Origin: CAMAUF01 sp046152925
Lineage (GTDB): Bacteria > Chloroflexota > Dehalococcoidia > Tepidiformales > Tepidiformaceae
Assembly: GCA_046152925.1 (NCBI GenBank)
Contig: JBJXFX010000019.1
Coordinates: 1 to 39,880, forward strand
Reading direction: 5' to 3'
Length of the DNA: 39,880 bases
A program made the position numbers and the translations under genes. This document shows, one piece after another, positions 7,572-15,817 of the stretch. The notes under the pieces were generated by a model that was not told where the DNA came from, searched no databases, and saw nothing but the letters and a program-made list of their open reading frames with translations. Position 1 is the first letter of the stretch; each line of letters opens with the position of its first letter.

Positions 7572-8579
7572 ATGCGCGAAGTTGCTGAGCTGAATGGCGA
7601 TGGGATCGCTGCCGAATTGCGCACCGCCGTCCACCGGCTCAACGAGGCGCTCGGCTCGCCGATCACCTTCAGGCCCGTTGATTGGTCGCTCGCGCGGCGC
7701 AGCGCCGCGCCCACGGGGGCACACGACGAGGGCATCGAGGCGGCGCTCGCCCTCGGAGCGGCGATGAAGTACCCCACCGTCACCCAGGACGTAAGCCCGA
7801 ACCAGGTGTTGCGAGACCGCCTCGGCCTCTCGGTCATCCACCGGCCCGCCCGCACCTACCCCGGCGTCAGCAAGAACTACACCGGCGCCATCGACCTCCA
7901 CATCGTCCGCGTGGCGACCGGTGGGACGTACGAGGACGCCGGCCACCGCATCGGCTACCACAGCGCTGTCTCGATCCGCGTGATGGAGCGCGCGCCCGTC
8001 GAACACGCCGCGCATTTCGCGTTCCGGCTCGCCGAACGCCACCGTCACAACGTCGTCTCGACCAGCAAATGGACCATCCAACGCGCGGCTGATGGGCTGT
8101 TCGAAGACGTCGTCACCGAAGTGGGCCAGGAATACCGGAACACGCAGCATTCGGCGGAGCTCTTCGACTCGCTGCTTGCCAAGCTCATCCTGCGGCCCGA
8201 GCGCTTCGACGTGATCGTGACGCCGAACGAATACGGCGACTTTCTCAGCGACATGGTCTACGGCTTGATCGGCTCAATCGGGCTTGGCGCGAGCGCTTCC
8301 TACGCCTTCACCCCGAGCCACAACCCGTCGGTCGGCGTGTTCGACCCAGCGGGCGGGACAGCGCCCGACATCGCTGGAAAGGGCACTTGCAACCCCGCGG
8401 GCGCGCTCGAAGCGTTCGGCTACCTGCTCGACTACTGCGGTGACGAGGCCCTCGGCCGGGCCGTCGTCGACGCCATCCGCGACTGTATCGGGGCCGGCGA
8501 GCGGACGGCCGACCTCGGCGGCAAGCTCGACACCATGGGCTTCACTGAGGCGGTCATCGCCCGCGCAAGACCGAAGTAA
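7572..8579 (+). CDS. isocitrate/isopropylmalate-type beta-decarboxylating dehydrogenase
   Basis: A 335-residue cytosolic enzyme of the isocitrate/isopropylmalate dehydrogenase family, which oxidises and decarboxylates a 2-hydroxyacid using NAD(P) and a divalent metal. It starts with the typical LNGDGIAAEL. The substrate Arg-rich region reads RPARTYPG, the catalytic Lys is in STSKWTIQRAADGLF, and the metal Asp residues are in VTPNEYGDFLSD. The nucleotide loop is FDPAGGTAPDIAGKG, where most members have a VHGSAPDIAGKG-type loop with His; this substitution and the divergent RVATGGTYEDAG region make substrate assignment unsafe. ATG at 7572 is chosen because GGAGGG lies 7-8 bases upstream and because it gives the canonical N-terminus, though the frame is open further upstream. 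NAD-type isocitrate, isopropylmalate or tartrate-like activity are all possible. Confidence 0.85.
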   Translation: MREVAELNGDGIAAELRTAVHRLNEALGSPITFRPVDWSLARRSAAPTGAHDEGIEAALALGAAMKYPTVTQDVSPNQVLRDRLGLSVIHRPARTYPGVSKNYTGAIDLHIVRVATGGTYEDAGHRIGYHSAVSIRVMERAPVEHAAHFAFRLAERHRHNVVSTSKWTIQRAADGLFEDVVTEVGQEYRNTQHSAELFDSLLAKLILRPERFDVIVTPNEYGDFLSDMVYGLIGSIGLGASASYAFTPSHNPSVGVFDPAGGTAPDIAGKGTCNPAGALEAFGYLLDYCGDEALGRAVVDAIRDCIGAGERTADLGGKLDTMGFTEAVIARARPK

Positions 8580-8627
8580 AGAGACGCTGTAACGGCGGCC
8601 GCACGCACCACACCGGTAAGAGACGCG

Positions 8628-8658
8628 TTGCTTCTACGCCCGGCGCCGAAGCTAACGT
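8628..8658 (+). promoter_or_regulatory. weak promoter candidate for the DM13 gene
   Basis: TTGCTT (8628-8633) and TAACGT (8653-8658) are spaced by 19 bases, longer than ideal. They would give a leader of about 30 bases with a GGGAGG element before the ATG at 8696. Confidence 0.3.
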
Positions 8659-8695
8659 GGGCGCCACGCCGCAAACGCGGGAGGTGTATCCCGGC

Positions 8696-9889
8696 ATGAC
8701 GAAGCTGCTCTTAAAGCTCCCTTGGTTCTTTTCGGCGCCGGCCGTCCTAGTGATCGCGGGCGTCTTCGCCTGGCTGGGCTACGCCTTCACAGGCGACTAT
8801 TTCAACGAGACCTGTGTGAACGAACGCAACCCGCTCACCGGCGAGTTCGCACCATCGAACTGCGGCGAGGGCGCCAAGGTCGCCAAGCGCCTTCGCGAGG
8901 CGTCCGCACAGCCCACGCCCGCCGCGGCCGCCGGCGACGTCGTCGCCCGCGGGACGTTCCGCGACGGCGACCCCGGCCACCAAGGCAGTGGCGCAGCCGA
9001 GTTGCAACGGCTCGCTGGTGGGCGCCTGAATCTCCTCCTCAGCAACTTCTCGGTGACCAACGGCCCGGACCTCTTTGTCGTCCTCAGCAAAGACGCCGAG
9101 GGGCGGTATAGCGGCGACGATCTCGTCCTTGAGCCGAGGCTCAAGGCGAACAACGGCACCCAGAACTACGACGTCCCCGCCGGCACGGACACCTCGCAGT
9201 TCCGCAGCGTCATTATCTGGTGCCGCCAATTCCGCGTGACCTTCGCCTACGCACCGCTCGGCGACGGCGCGGCCGTCCAGGCGCCAGCGGCGACTCCCTC
9301 CGCCGCCGGTGCGACCGCCACGCCCGCTCCTGCTTCGACCCCGACCCCGACCCCGACGCGAGCGGCCAACGCCCCGACATCCGCGTCCTCCTCCACCCCC
9401 ACGCCGACGCCCGCGGCGGCGGCCACGACCACGCCGACGGGCTCCCAGCCCACCCAACCCCCAGCCACATCCACGGCTTCACCGACTCCCACACCGCGTC
9501 CCGCTCCGACCGCGACCCCGACGCCCACGCCAGCCCCTAGCCAGGGCCCCGGCGTCGTCGCCAGAGGCCAATTCCGCGACGGCGACCCCGGCCACACAGG
9601 CCGCGGCACCGTCGAACTCCAGCGCCTCGCCGACGGCTCGCTGAACGCCTTCCTCAGCAACTTCGCGGTCACGAACGGGCCAGACCTGTTCGTCGTCTTG
9701 AGCACCAGCGCCAGCGGCGACTACCGCGACGGCGACCTCGTCCTCCAACCGCGCCTGAAGGCGAACAACGGCAACCAGAACTACGTCATCCCGCCGGGCA
9801 CCGACCTCTCGGCCTTCCGCTCGGTCATCATCTGGTGCAAGTCGTTCGATGTGACCTTCGCCTATGCCGTCCTCGGAGGGGGCCAATGA
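8696..9889 (+). CDS. membrane-anchored protein with two DM13 domains
   Basis: About 397 residues. An N-terminal membrane anchor (FFSAPAVLVIAGVFAWLGYA) is followed by a short spacer with two Cys, then DM13 domain 1 (about 80-186), a roughly 100-residue Thr/Pro/Ala linker, and DM13 domain 2 (about 286-397). The two domains are near copies: both contain ARG.FRDGDPGH, LSNF.VTNGPDLFVVLS, PRLKANNG.QNY and IIWC. The near-invariant DM13 Cys is Cys176 in domain 1 and Cys381 in domain 2. DM13 domains have been proposed to act in extracellular redox chemistry through this Cys; that is family knowledge. The domains lie outside the cell. ATG at 8696 follows a GGGAGG; a GTG at 8657 would add 13 residues. 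The stop overlaps the next gene in ATGA. Confidence 0.85.
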   Translation: MTKLLLKLPWFFSAPAVLVIAGVFAWLGYAFTGDYFNETCVNERNPLTGEFAPSNCGEGAKVAKRLREASAQPTPAAAAGDVVARGTFRDGDPGHQGSGAAELQRLAGGRLNLLLSNFSVTNGPDLFVVLSKDAEGRYSGDDLVLEPRLKANNGTQNYDVPAGTDTSQFRSVIIWCRQFRVTFAYAPLGDGAAVQAPAATPSAAGATATPAPASTPTPTPTRAANAPTSASSSTPTPTPAAAATTTPTGSQPTQPPATSTASPTPTPRPAPTATPTPTPAPSQGPGVVARGQFRDGDPGHTGRGTVELQRLADGSLNAFLSNFAVTNGPDLFVVLSTSASGDYRDGDLVLQPRLKANNGNQNYVIPPGTDLSAFRSVIIWCKSFDVTFAYAVLGGGQ

Positions 9890-10374
9890 ACCGCGCAGCT
9901 ACGACGAACCCAAACCCGCTCGCCCAGCTCGCCGCGAGCATTCCCGCCAACGTCGCGACGGCGATCAGCATCGCGGCCAGACTCGCCGGCGCCGCCGCTG
10001 CGCTCTTCTACGCCTACGACCAAGATCGCCTCTTCCCGACCGAGCACTTCCCGCGGACCTGGGTGTTCTGCGTCGTTACCGCCGTGGTGGCGGTCGCTTC
10101 GATCGCCGCGCTGGCGCGGGGTGTGGTGAAGCCGGGCCTGGCGACCTGGCTCGGGGCGTTCGGCGGCGGGATCCTCGTCTTCGCGGGCGCGAACCTCGCC
10201 CATAAGGGGCCAGGCGTCGTCGTCCTCGTCGCGGGCATCGTTGCTTGGCTCAGCTTTGCGGCGGCGGCCTCCCAACGCCGCGAAGATCCCGGCGCGATCG
10301 TCTCTGGGCTGTTCATGGGCTCACTCTGCTCGTTTCTGCTGGTGGGCATCTGCGTGCTCGCTGTCCCGAATTGA
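9886..10374 (+). CDS. small polytopic membrane protein linked to the DM13 gene
   Basis: A 162-residue protein with about four hydrophobic segments (NVATAISIAARLAGAAAALF, VFCVVTAVVAVASIAAL, a GAFGGGILVFAGA / GVVVLVAGIVAWLSFA pair, and a C-terminal GSLCSFLLVGICVLAV). The start ATG overlaps the DM13 stop (ATGA) and is preceded by GGAGGGGG, so translation is probably coupled. No family recognised. Coupling to a double-DM13 protein suggests a shared membrane role, which is inference. Confidence 0.75.
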   Translation: MNRAATTNPNPLAQLAASIPANVATAISIAARLAGAAAALFYAYDQDRLFPTEHFPRTWVFCVVTAVVAVASIAALARGVVKPGLATWLGAFGGGILVFAGANLAHKGPGVVVLVAGIVAWLSFAAAASQRREDPGAIVSGLFMGSLCSFLLVGICVLAVPN

Positions 10375-10387
10375 GGCCTCACCGAGC

Positions 10388-11083
10388 TCAGCGCTCCACA
10401 TCAAGGCGCGCGCAAAGCTCCGAGTAGTGCTCCCAACCGTGTTCGAGGAGGCTTCGGAACATCCGCGAACTGCCTCGGACGGTCCCTCCGCGCGGCTCGG
10501 CCATCGCCAGTTCTTCAGGCGTGAGCGCGGCCAAACGGTCGAGGATGACCGCAGCCCCCTCGTGCAGGCCGTCTCGTGCGTCGATCTCCCCAGCTTCGAC
10601 GGCGGCGCGGACCTTGTGCACACCGGGGAGCTTCAAGTGGCTCGTGTAGGCGTAGGCGGCGCCCAGGACGTGACCGATGATCGTCGCGACGGCCCGGCCT
10701 TTCGCCGGCGTCGCGTCAAGTTCGGTCCGCGAAAGGCCCGCCACGAGGGCTAATGTGTCGTCCGCGAGCCACGCGAACCTCGCTCGGTCACGCTTTGCGT
10801 CCGCCGCCGAGCACGGCTCCAAGTCCCGCGGGAACACCATGCTGCTGAGAAACGCGCCCCGCAGGATCTGGTGCTCCGCGATGGCGATCTCGAGCGGTCC
10901 GTCTTGCTCGACCATCTCTCCGTGATTTCCGAGAAACCGCAGGTAGGCTCGCACCTCGCCGGGCCCCGCTGCGAGCGCCTCATCCGTGGTTGGCCGCATC
11001 CAAGTGCAGCCCAGCGGCTCGAACACATGGACGTACGTCGTCTTCTTCTGTGGGCCCGATTCAAGGTAGAGGTCAACGCGCAC
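10388..11083 (-). CDS. HicB-like domain fused to a DinB-family domain
   Basis: A 231-residue fusion. Residues 1-55 resemble the HicB-type RNase-H-like fold (a YVHVFEPLGCTW strand-turn followed by TTDEAL and a helix with YLRFLGNHGE). Residues about 75-228 form a DinB-like four-helix bundle with candidate metal His residues in GHVLGAAYAYTSHL and in EHGWEHYSEL. DinB proteins bind divalent metal and include thiol-dependent transferases; HicB proteins are usually antitoxins with a separate DNA-binding region. No HicA toxin gene is adjacent, so this is probably not a toxin-antitoxin pair. The start is GTG at 11083; no clear Shine-Dalgarno. The gene converges with the membrane-protein gene 13 bases away and lies downstream of modC on the same strand. 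Confidence 0.7.
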   Translation of the reverse strand: MRVDLYLESGPQKKTTYVHVFEPLGCTWMRPTTDEALAAGPGEVRAYLRFLGNHGEMVEQDGPLEIAIAEHQILRGAFLSSMVFPRDLEPCSAADAKRDRARFAWLADDTLALVAGLSRTELDATPAKGRAVATIIGHVLGAAYAYTSHLKLPGVHKVRAAVEAGEIDARDGLHEGAAVILDRLAALTPEELAMAEPRGGTVRGSSRMFRSLLEHGWEHYSELCARLDVER

Positions 11084-11130
11084 GGCCCGATCTCTACGCC
11101 ATTCGCCGCCTCATCGCCAACTTGCGGGCG

Positions 11131-12219
11131 TCACGGCGTCGCTACGAGGTGGATATCCGCGGGGTCGATTTCGACGACGAAGCTGCGCCGCGCCGCGATC
11201 CCGAGCACCTCATACGGCCGGGCCGCGATCTCCACCTCCATCGCTGGTCCAGGGCTCTCCGGCGCTAGGTGGAGCACGTGGCTCGACCCGTAGGCAAACT
11301 CCGCGGTGACGCGCGCGGGTAGCTGGTTCAGCCGCGCCGGGTCGCGCGCCGTATCCCGCCTCAGGTTGACGCGCTCAGCCCGCACGAAGACATCGACAGC
11401 CTGCCCCGCGGCCATACCGTCGCCGCCGTTCGCGTTCGCCCGCAGCCGCGCACCGGCGATGTCAACGACCACGCCCGCTGCGTCTACCTCGCAGACCGTC
11501 CCGCGCCAGATGTTGGCTACCCCCGTGAGCTCGCCAACGCGGCGTGAGGCCGGCCGGCGGAAGACGGTCTCTCGCCGGTCGATCTGCAAAATCCGGCCGG
11601 CATCGAACACCGCGACCCGGTCCGCGAGATAGTGCGCCTCGCGAAGGTCGTGAGTGACGAACAAAATCGTGAGCCCCAGCTCGTCGCGCAGGCGGAGCAA
11701 CTCGCGGCGCATCGATGTCCGCAGCGCGTCGTCGAGGGCGCTGAACGGTTCGTCGAGCAGGAGGAGTGGCGCTTCACGAGCGAGCGCGCGGGCTAGGGCC
11801 ACCCGTTGCCGCTGACCTCCGGAAAGCGTGCGCGGCCGCCGCTCGTCGAACCCCACGAGGTCGAGCAACGCCAAAAGCTCTTGCACGCGCGCGGCTTTGT
11901 CACGCCCAGCCGGGATGCCAAACGCGACGTTCTCCGCCACCGAAAGGTGGTCGAACAGCGCGAGATCTTGGACGACGTAGCCGGCGGCGCGCCGCTGGGG
12001 CGGCAGGTTGACCCGCGCCGCCGCGTCGAACACGGGCTCGCCATTGATTTCGATCCGTCCGGCCGATGGCCTCAGGAGCCCAGAGATGAACTGCAAGGTG
12101 AGGCTCTTTCCCGCCCCAGAATGCCCGAAGAGGACGAGGATCTCGTTGGCCGCCGCGGTGAACTCCGCCTCGTAGCGGAAGCCGCCGAATTGCGCCGTGG
12201 CCGCGAAGGCGAGTGTCAC
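11131..12219 (-). CDS. modC: molybdate ABC transporter ATP-binding protein
   Basis: A 362-residue ABC ATPase that powers molybdate (possibly tungstate) import. Walker A is GHSGAGKS, the signature is LSGGQRQR, Walker B is LLLLDEP, and the switch His is in FVTHD. The C-terminal about 130 residues form a TOBE/Mop-like oxyanion-binding extension (LPARVTAEFAYGSSHVLHL). The start is GTG at 12219, overlapping the modB stop in GTGA; the same frame remains open upstream inside modB, but that part is not ABC-like. It is the last gene of modABC. Confidence 0.94.
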   Translation of the reverse strand: MTLAFAATAQFGGFRYEAEFTAAANEILVLFGHSGAGKSLTLQFISGLLRPSAGRIEINGEPVFDAAARVNLPPQRRAAGYVVQDLALFDHLSVAENVAFGIPAGRDKAARVQELLALLDLVGFDERRPRTLSGGQRQRVALARALAREAPLLLLDEPFSALDDALRTSMRRELLRLRDELGLTILFVTHDLREAHYLADRVAVFDAGRILQIDRRETVFRRPASRRVGELTGVANIWRGTVCEVDAAGVVVDIAGARLRANANGGDGMAAGQAVDVFVRAERVNLRRDTARDPARLNQLPARVTAEFAYGSSHVLHLAPESPGPAMEVEIAARPYEVLGIAARRSFVVEIDPADIHLVATP

Positions 12220-13025
12220 AGCGATGCGGCCCGGCCAGCGACTGCCCGAAAGACCATGAGCACGAGGAGCGCCGCCACGAGCAGGATCAGCGACAACGCG
12301 ATCGCCCCGGCAACACCGAGCGACGACCCTTCGAACGCGCTGATCACAGCGAGCGGCATCGTCTGGGTCCGCCCTTCGAAGTTCCCGGCGAAGATCAGCG
12401 TCGCCCCAAGCTCGCCCATCGCCCGCGCCCAACAGAGCACGACCCCGGCGAGGAGCGCCGGCCAGGCGAGCGGCACCGTGATCCGGGCGAAGGTCCGGAT
12501 GCGCGAGGCGCCAAGCGTGTATGCCACCCGCTCGACTTGCGGGTCGACCGCTTCGAACCCGCTCTTCGCCGCCCGCACGTAGAACGGCGCCGCGACCAGG
12601 AGCTGGGCCATGATGACGGCCGTCGTGCGGAATCCGAACGTGAAACCAGTCAGCTCCTCGATCGGCTCGCCGATCAGGCCGCGCCGCCCGAACGCCGTCA
12701 GCAGCGCCACCCCGGCGACGGTCGGCGGCAGCACGATCGGCAGGTCGATCAGCGCATCAATGATCGAAGACCCAGGGAACCGCGTCCGGGCCAAGAGGTA
12801 GGCCACCGGCGTGCCGATCAACGTCGCCAGCGCCACGGTGACGCCCGATGTCCAGAGCGACAGGGTCAACGCTTGGCGCACCTCGTCGCGGCGCAAGAGG
12901 CTCCAGGTGTCCGGCTCGCGGACCGCCCGGTCGACCAGCCCCGCGAGCGGCAGCAGGAAGAACACCGCGAAGGCGAGGCCCAAGAAGATGGCGGTGGTCC
13001 CGGCGGCGCGGTCGGCCCTGCTCAT
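12216..13025 (-). CDS. modB: molybdate ABC transporter permease
   Basis: A 269-residue inner-membrane permease of the ModB/CysTW family. About six transmembrane helices are visible, starting with IFLGLAFAVFFLLPLAGLV. The motif LPIVLPPTVAGVALL and the cytoplasmic EAA-type loop (TLGASRIRTFARITVPLAWP) that docks with ModC are clear, as is WARAMGELGATLIFAGN, typical of molybdate and sulfate permeases. It lies about 47 bases downstream of modA and overlaps modC by 4 bases. Confidence 0.95.
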   Translation of the reverse strand: MSRADRAAGTTAIFLGLAFAVFFLLPLAGLVDRAVREPDTWSLLRRDEVRQALTLSLWTSGVTVALATLIGTPVAYLLARTRFPGSSIIDALIDLPIVLPPTVAGVALLTAFGRRGLIGEPIEELTGFTFGFRTTAVIMAQLLVAAPFYVRAAKSGFEAVDPQVERVAYTLGASRIRTFARITVPLAWPALLAGVVLCWARAMGELGATLIFAGNFEGRTQTMPLAVISAFEGSSLGVAGAIALSLILLVAALLVLMVFRAVAGRAASL

Positions 13026-13072
13026 CGCCCGAGCCTAGCGCACCCCATGGCGTGGGAGTACCGCCGTCCGGG

Positions 13073-13882
13073 TCAGGGCGCCCCGAAGCCGTACTTCGCG
13101 AGCACGGCCTGGCCTTCCGGGCTCAGCAGGAAGGCGACCCAGGCCTTCGCGACCGCGACATGCTCCGCGTCCTTGACGACGGCAACCGGATACTGCGCGA
13201 CCACGTTGAACTCCGCCGGGATCGCGACCGTCGTCGTGCCGGAGCCGGCGATGCCCGCATCCGTGGCATACACGATGCCGGCATCGGCCTCCCCGAGTCT
13301 CACCTTCGTGAGCACCGCCCGGACGTTGGCTTCGTTGCTCTTCACATTCGCGAGCACCTTCGCGGAAAACTCGGCGCCGGGGCCTCCGCTGGCCCGCGAC
13401 GCGTTCGTCAGGATATCGCGCGCATACCTGCCAATCGGCACCTCGGGCGCAGCGAAGACGAGGCGAAGCCCGGGCTTCGCAAGGTCCGCGAAGCTCGCGA
13501 CCGGCGACCCGGAGCTCGCCACGACCACGACCGGGACGTTCGTCGCGAACGTCACCGGCCCTGATGCATTGCCGCTGTCCGCGACGACCCGCATCTGTGC
13601 GGCGTCGGCGCTTGCGAACACATCCGCGGGCGCCCCCTCGTTGATTTGAGTCGCCAAGGCCGACGACGCGCCGAAGTTAAACGTCACCTTCGTCCCCGTG
13701 TGTCGCTCGCTGAAGGCGGCCCCAGCTTCCTTGAACGCCTCGGTCAGGGACGAGGCAGCGAAAACCACTAGTTCGCGCTCCTCGCCCGTGCCGGCGTCCG
13801 AGCCCGCCCTGCATGCGCCAAGGACAGGCATCGCTAGGGCGAGCGCGAGAACCACGAGCAACGGCGGCCAACGCCACCTCAT
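13073..13882 (-). CDS. modA: molybdate-binding lipoprotein
   Basis: A 269-residue substrate-binding protein of the molybdate transporter. The start at 13882 gives a standard lipoprotein signal (RW RW, hydrophobic core, LGAC with Cys24). The mature part has the ModA hallmarks VVFAASSLTEAF, FNFGASSALATQI and GAPADVFASAD, with Ser and Ala/Tyr positions that line the oxyanion pocket (AGIVYATDA). An in-frame ATG at 13936 would add 18 residues without improving the signal. First gene of modABC; the divergent neighbour encodes a Moco-binding fold. Binding of tungstate cannot be excluded from sequence. Confidence 0.93.
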   Translation of the reverse strand: MRWRWPPLLVVLALALAMPVLGACRAGSDAGTGEERELVVFAASSLTEAFKEAGAAFSERHTGTKVTFNFGASSALATQINEGAPADVFASADAAQMRVVADSGNASGPVTFATNVPVVVVASSGSPVASFADLAKPGLRLVFAAPEVPIGRYARDILTNASRASGGPGAEFSAKVLANVKSNEANVRAVLTKVRLGEADAGIVYATDAGIAGSGTTTVAIPAEFNVVAQYPVAVVKDAEHVAVAKAWVAFLLSPEGQAVLAKYGFGAP

Positions 13883-14006
13883 CCCGCGATGTGGAGCTGC
13901 TCGTTGGTCACCACCGCCAGAGGAAACGCGTCTCATCTCGGCGATCGTAGGCCGAGCGCTACCCCTGGGGCGACCTCCGGACGCGCGCGTGCCGGCTCGG
14001 TGCCGT

Positions 14007-14012
14007 CGTATG
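14007..14012 (+). promoter_or_regulatory. -10 hexamer TATGAT upstream of the Moco-fold gene
   Basis: TATGAT ends 34 bases before the ATG at 14047 and suits a -10 box. The leader would include the GGGAGG ribosome site. No clear -35 is seen 16-18 bases upstream. The interval 13883-14046 separates modA and this gene, which are divergent. Confidence 0.4.
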
Positions 14013-14046
14013 ATGCCGATGTTCGAGCCCCACGGGAGGTGTTGAG

Positions 14047-14564
14047 ATGACGACAACCGATCGCGGCTTCATCGGGCCTCCGCGCCTCGATGACCTGGGG
14101 GCGTGGCGATTGCGGGTGGGAGGGCTGGTTGCGACGCCCGCCGTTTTCGACCTCGCCGGCCTCGTGGCGTGCTCGGCGCCAAAGGCGGCACCGGCGAAGT
14201 CCGCTGCGCCTACACAAGCAACGGGCAGGAAGCGGAGTACGACGGCATCCCGCTCGCAACCTTCGTCGATGCGCTCGGCCCGCTCCCCGGCGCCCGCTAC
14301 GTCTGTGTCCACGCCGGGCCGTATGTCCAAGCCTTCGCGCTCGAAAGCCTCGGCCGCCGTGACGCCTTGCTCGCCTACCGGCGCGACGGCGCCCCGATAA
14401 ACTGGGACCAGGGCGGGCCCGTCCGCCTCATCCCGGCGAAGGGTGGCTGCTTCGACGCGGTGAAGTGGGTCGACGGCATCACCCTGGAGGCGGACGCGAG
14501 CACCGCGACCGCCCTCGACATCGTCCGCGCTCGCCACCCAAAGCCCGACGCTCCATCAGCGTAG
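14047..14564 (+). pseudogene. sulfite-oxidase-fold molybdopterin-binding protein, frameshifted
   Basis: Two overlapping frames together give one Oxidored_molyb-type domain of about 170 residues. The first frame supplies MTTTDRGFIGPPRLDDLGAW, then WRLRVGGLVATPAVFDLAGLVA. The homology then moves to another frame at about 14165-14200 and continues as EVRCAYTSNGQEAEYDGIPL, GARYVCVHAGPYVQAF, and GGPVRLIPAKGGCFDAVKWV. The family Cys that ligates Mo is probably the one in RCAYTSNGQE. One missing base (or two extra) would restore the frame. The ATG has a good GGGAGG upstream, so the gene looks recently functional. It is shorter than sulfite oxidases and more like the small YedY-type domain proteins. 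It may be a real lesion or an assembly error. It sits divergently from modABC, fitting a molybdenum theme. Confidence 0.72.
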
Positions 14565-15254
14565 GGCGATCGTTGACAGCGCGTCGGCATACTCGTTCCA
14601 GCGGGTGCCGTCGTGCGCCCGCACCCAGTTGATCCGCACGTTGGGCCGCTCTGAAAAGAGCGCGTAGGCACGCTTCACGAGGTCGAGGTTCATCACCTCG
14701 CCCTCCTTGCGGCGCCAGCCCCGCGCCTCCCAGCCCTTGGCCCACTTCGTGAGCGTATTCACCACGAGCTGGCTATCGCTGTAGACATCGAACGGCTCGT
14801 CATGGTCGATCATCTCTAGCCCGGCGATCATCGCCATCAGCTCCATCCGGTTGTTTGTTGTCCCGGGGTCGCCACCGCGCCGCTCAGCGACGATCTTGCC
14901 ATCCTCCACCCGCACCGCACCCCAACCGCCAGGGCCGGGGTTCCCCGAACAGGCGCCGTCGGTGAAGACGCCCGTGCTGGGACCAGCGTTGTACTTCTGC
15001 AGGACCGCCAGGAGGCGGGCCTCCCCTTCAGCCGTCGGCGGCGCGGGCGGCGCCACGGGTATGGCTGGGGCGGCCGCGAAGTCGTTGGGCCGGGGCTGGG
15101 GCGGCTCGAAGACCGGCCGCCGCGCGGCCGGCTGGCCGCCGCCCCGGCAGCGAATGCACTGCTTCGGCCGCCAGTTGGGGTACTTCTCCTTGGCAGCTGG
15201 CGCCAGGTCGAACCCGGTCCCGCAGGTCTGGCACGTGAATTCCGCGCTCGGCAT
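14556..15254 (-). CDS. rnhA: ribonuclease HI with N-terminal zinc ribbon
   Basis: A 232-residue protein. Residues 6-38 form a treble-clef-like zinc ribbon (Cys8, Cys11, Cys33, Cys36; EFTCQTCGTGF and KQCIRC). A Pro/Ala-rich linker follows to about residue 90. The RNase HI domain (about 93-232) has the full catalytic set: Asp99 (FTDGACSGNPG), Glu138 (NNRMEL), Asp160 (YSDSQ) and Asp224 (YADAL). It would degrade RNA in RNA-DNA hybrids. The zinc ribbon replaces the usual N-terminal hybrid-binding module, which may be a different nucleic-acid tether (inference). A GACACT hexamer 6 bases before the ATG hints at leaderless transcription. It overlaps the broken Moco-fold gene by 9 bases, tail to tail. 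Confidence 0.92.
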   Translation of the reverse strand: MPSAEFTCQTCGTGFDLAPAAKEKYPNWRPKQCIRCRGGGQPAARRPVFEPPQPRPNDFAAAPAIPVAPPAPPTAEGEARLLAVLQKYNAGPSTGVFTDGACSGNPGPGGWGAVRVEDGKIVAERRGGDPGTTNNRMELMAMIAGLEMIDHDEPFDVYSDSQLVVNTLTKWAKGWEARGWRRKEGEVMNLDLVKRAYALFSERPNVRINWVRAHDGTRWNEYADALSTIALR

Positions 15255-15292
15255 CCGCCGAGTGTCGGCCGGGACCGTCGCTCCCGCAACCG

Positions 15293-15793
15293 CTAGCGAT
15301 CGCGCTTGGGAAACTCGTTACCCGCGGCCGTCCGCGCGCGAGCGAGTTCGAAGATGTGCCGGTTGCCCGTTGTCCAGGTCACCGTCAGCTTCGCGCGGCG
15401 GATCTTCCAGTCGCTCGGACAGCGCACAAGCTCGTGCGTGTAATACCCGCCGATCGTGAGCGTGCTATCGCCCTTATCGTTCGGCAGATAGTGCTGGGCC
15501 GACATGTAGACAACGGCGGTCGCCTCGTCGCCACGGACTTCGACCACGAAGTTGGTCAGCGTGTGCTGCGTCCCATCGAACCCCGCCAGCGTCGAGCGGA
15601 CGCCGGCGACCCAGGCGTCGCCCGAAAGCCGCCGGACCTCGCCGCCGCCCCAACTCGTGAAGTCGACCTCCACCTCATCCGTAAAGGCCGAGCGGTAGAG
15701 CTCCCAATCGCGCATGTCGATCCCCGAGGCGTAACGGAGGATCGAGTCGATGATGTCCTGCTTGTCGAGGTGCAGCGCCAGGCGTGCGTCCAT
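15293..15793 (-). CDS. SnoaL-like (NTF2-fold) protein
   Basis: A 166-residue single-domain protein of the SnoaL_4/NTF2 superfamily. The N-terminal helix LDKQDIIDSILRYASGIDMRDWELY and the F..DEVEVDF strand are typical, as are the late strands GGYYTHEL and WKIRRAKLTVTW. Family members include aldol cyclases, dehydratases and ring-hydroxylating accessory proteins, but many have no known reaction, so no substrate is assigned. ATG at 15793 has GGAGA 6 bases upstream. A 13-base palindrome lies 25 bases upstream of the start. Confidence 0.82.
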   Translation of the reverse strand: MDARLALHLDKQDIIDSILRYASGIDMRDWELYRSAFTDEVEVDFTSWGGGEVRRLSGDAWVAGVRSTLAGFDGTQHTLTNFVVEVRGDEATAVVYMSAQHYLPNDKGDSTLTIGGYYTHELVRCPSDWKIRRAKLTVTWTTGNRHIFELARARTAAGNEFPKRDR

Positions 15794-15817
15794 AGCCGGT
15801 CTCCATATCCAAAGTCC

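Noticed and set aside
8880..9560. Thr/Pro/Ala repeats as a CRISPR or tandem-repeat element
   Set aside because: They are codon-level low complexity within the DM13 linker; units are irregular and there are no spacers.
10388..11083. HicAB toxin-antitoxin locus
   Set aside because: Only a HicB-like fold fused to DinB is present; no HicA-sized gene is adjacent.
12220..12432. N-terminal extension of modC inside modB
   Set aside because: The GTGA overlap gives a standard start, and the extension is an Arg-rich shadow of modB.
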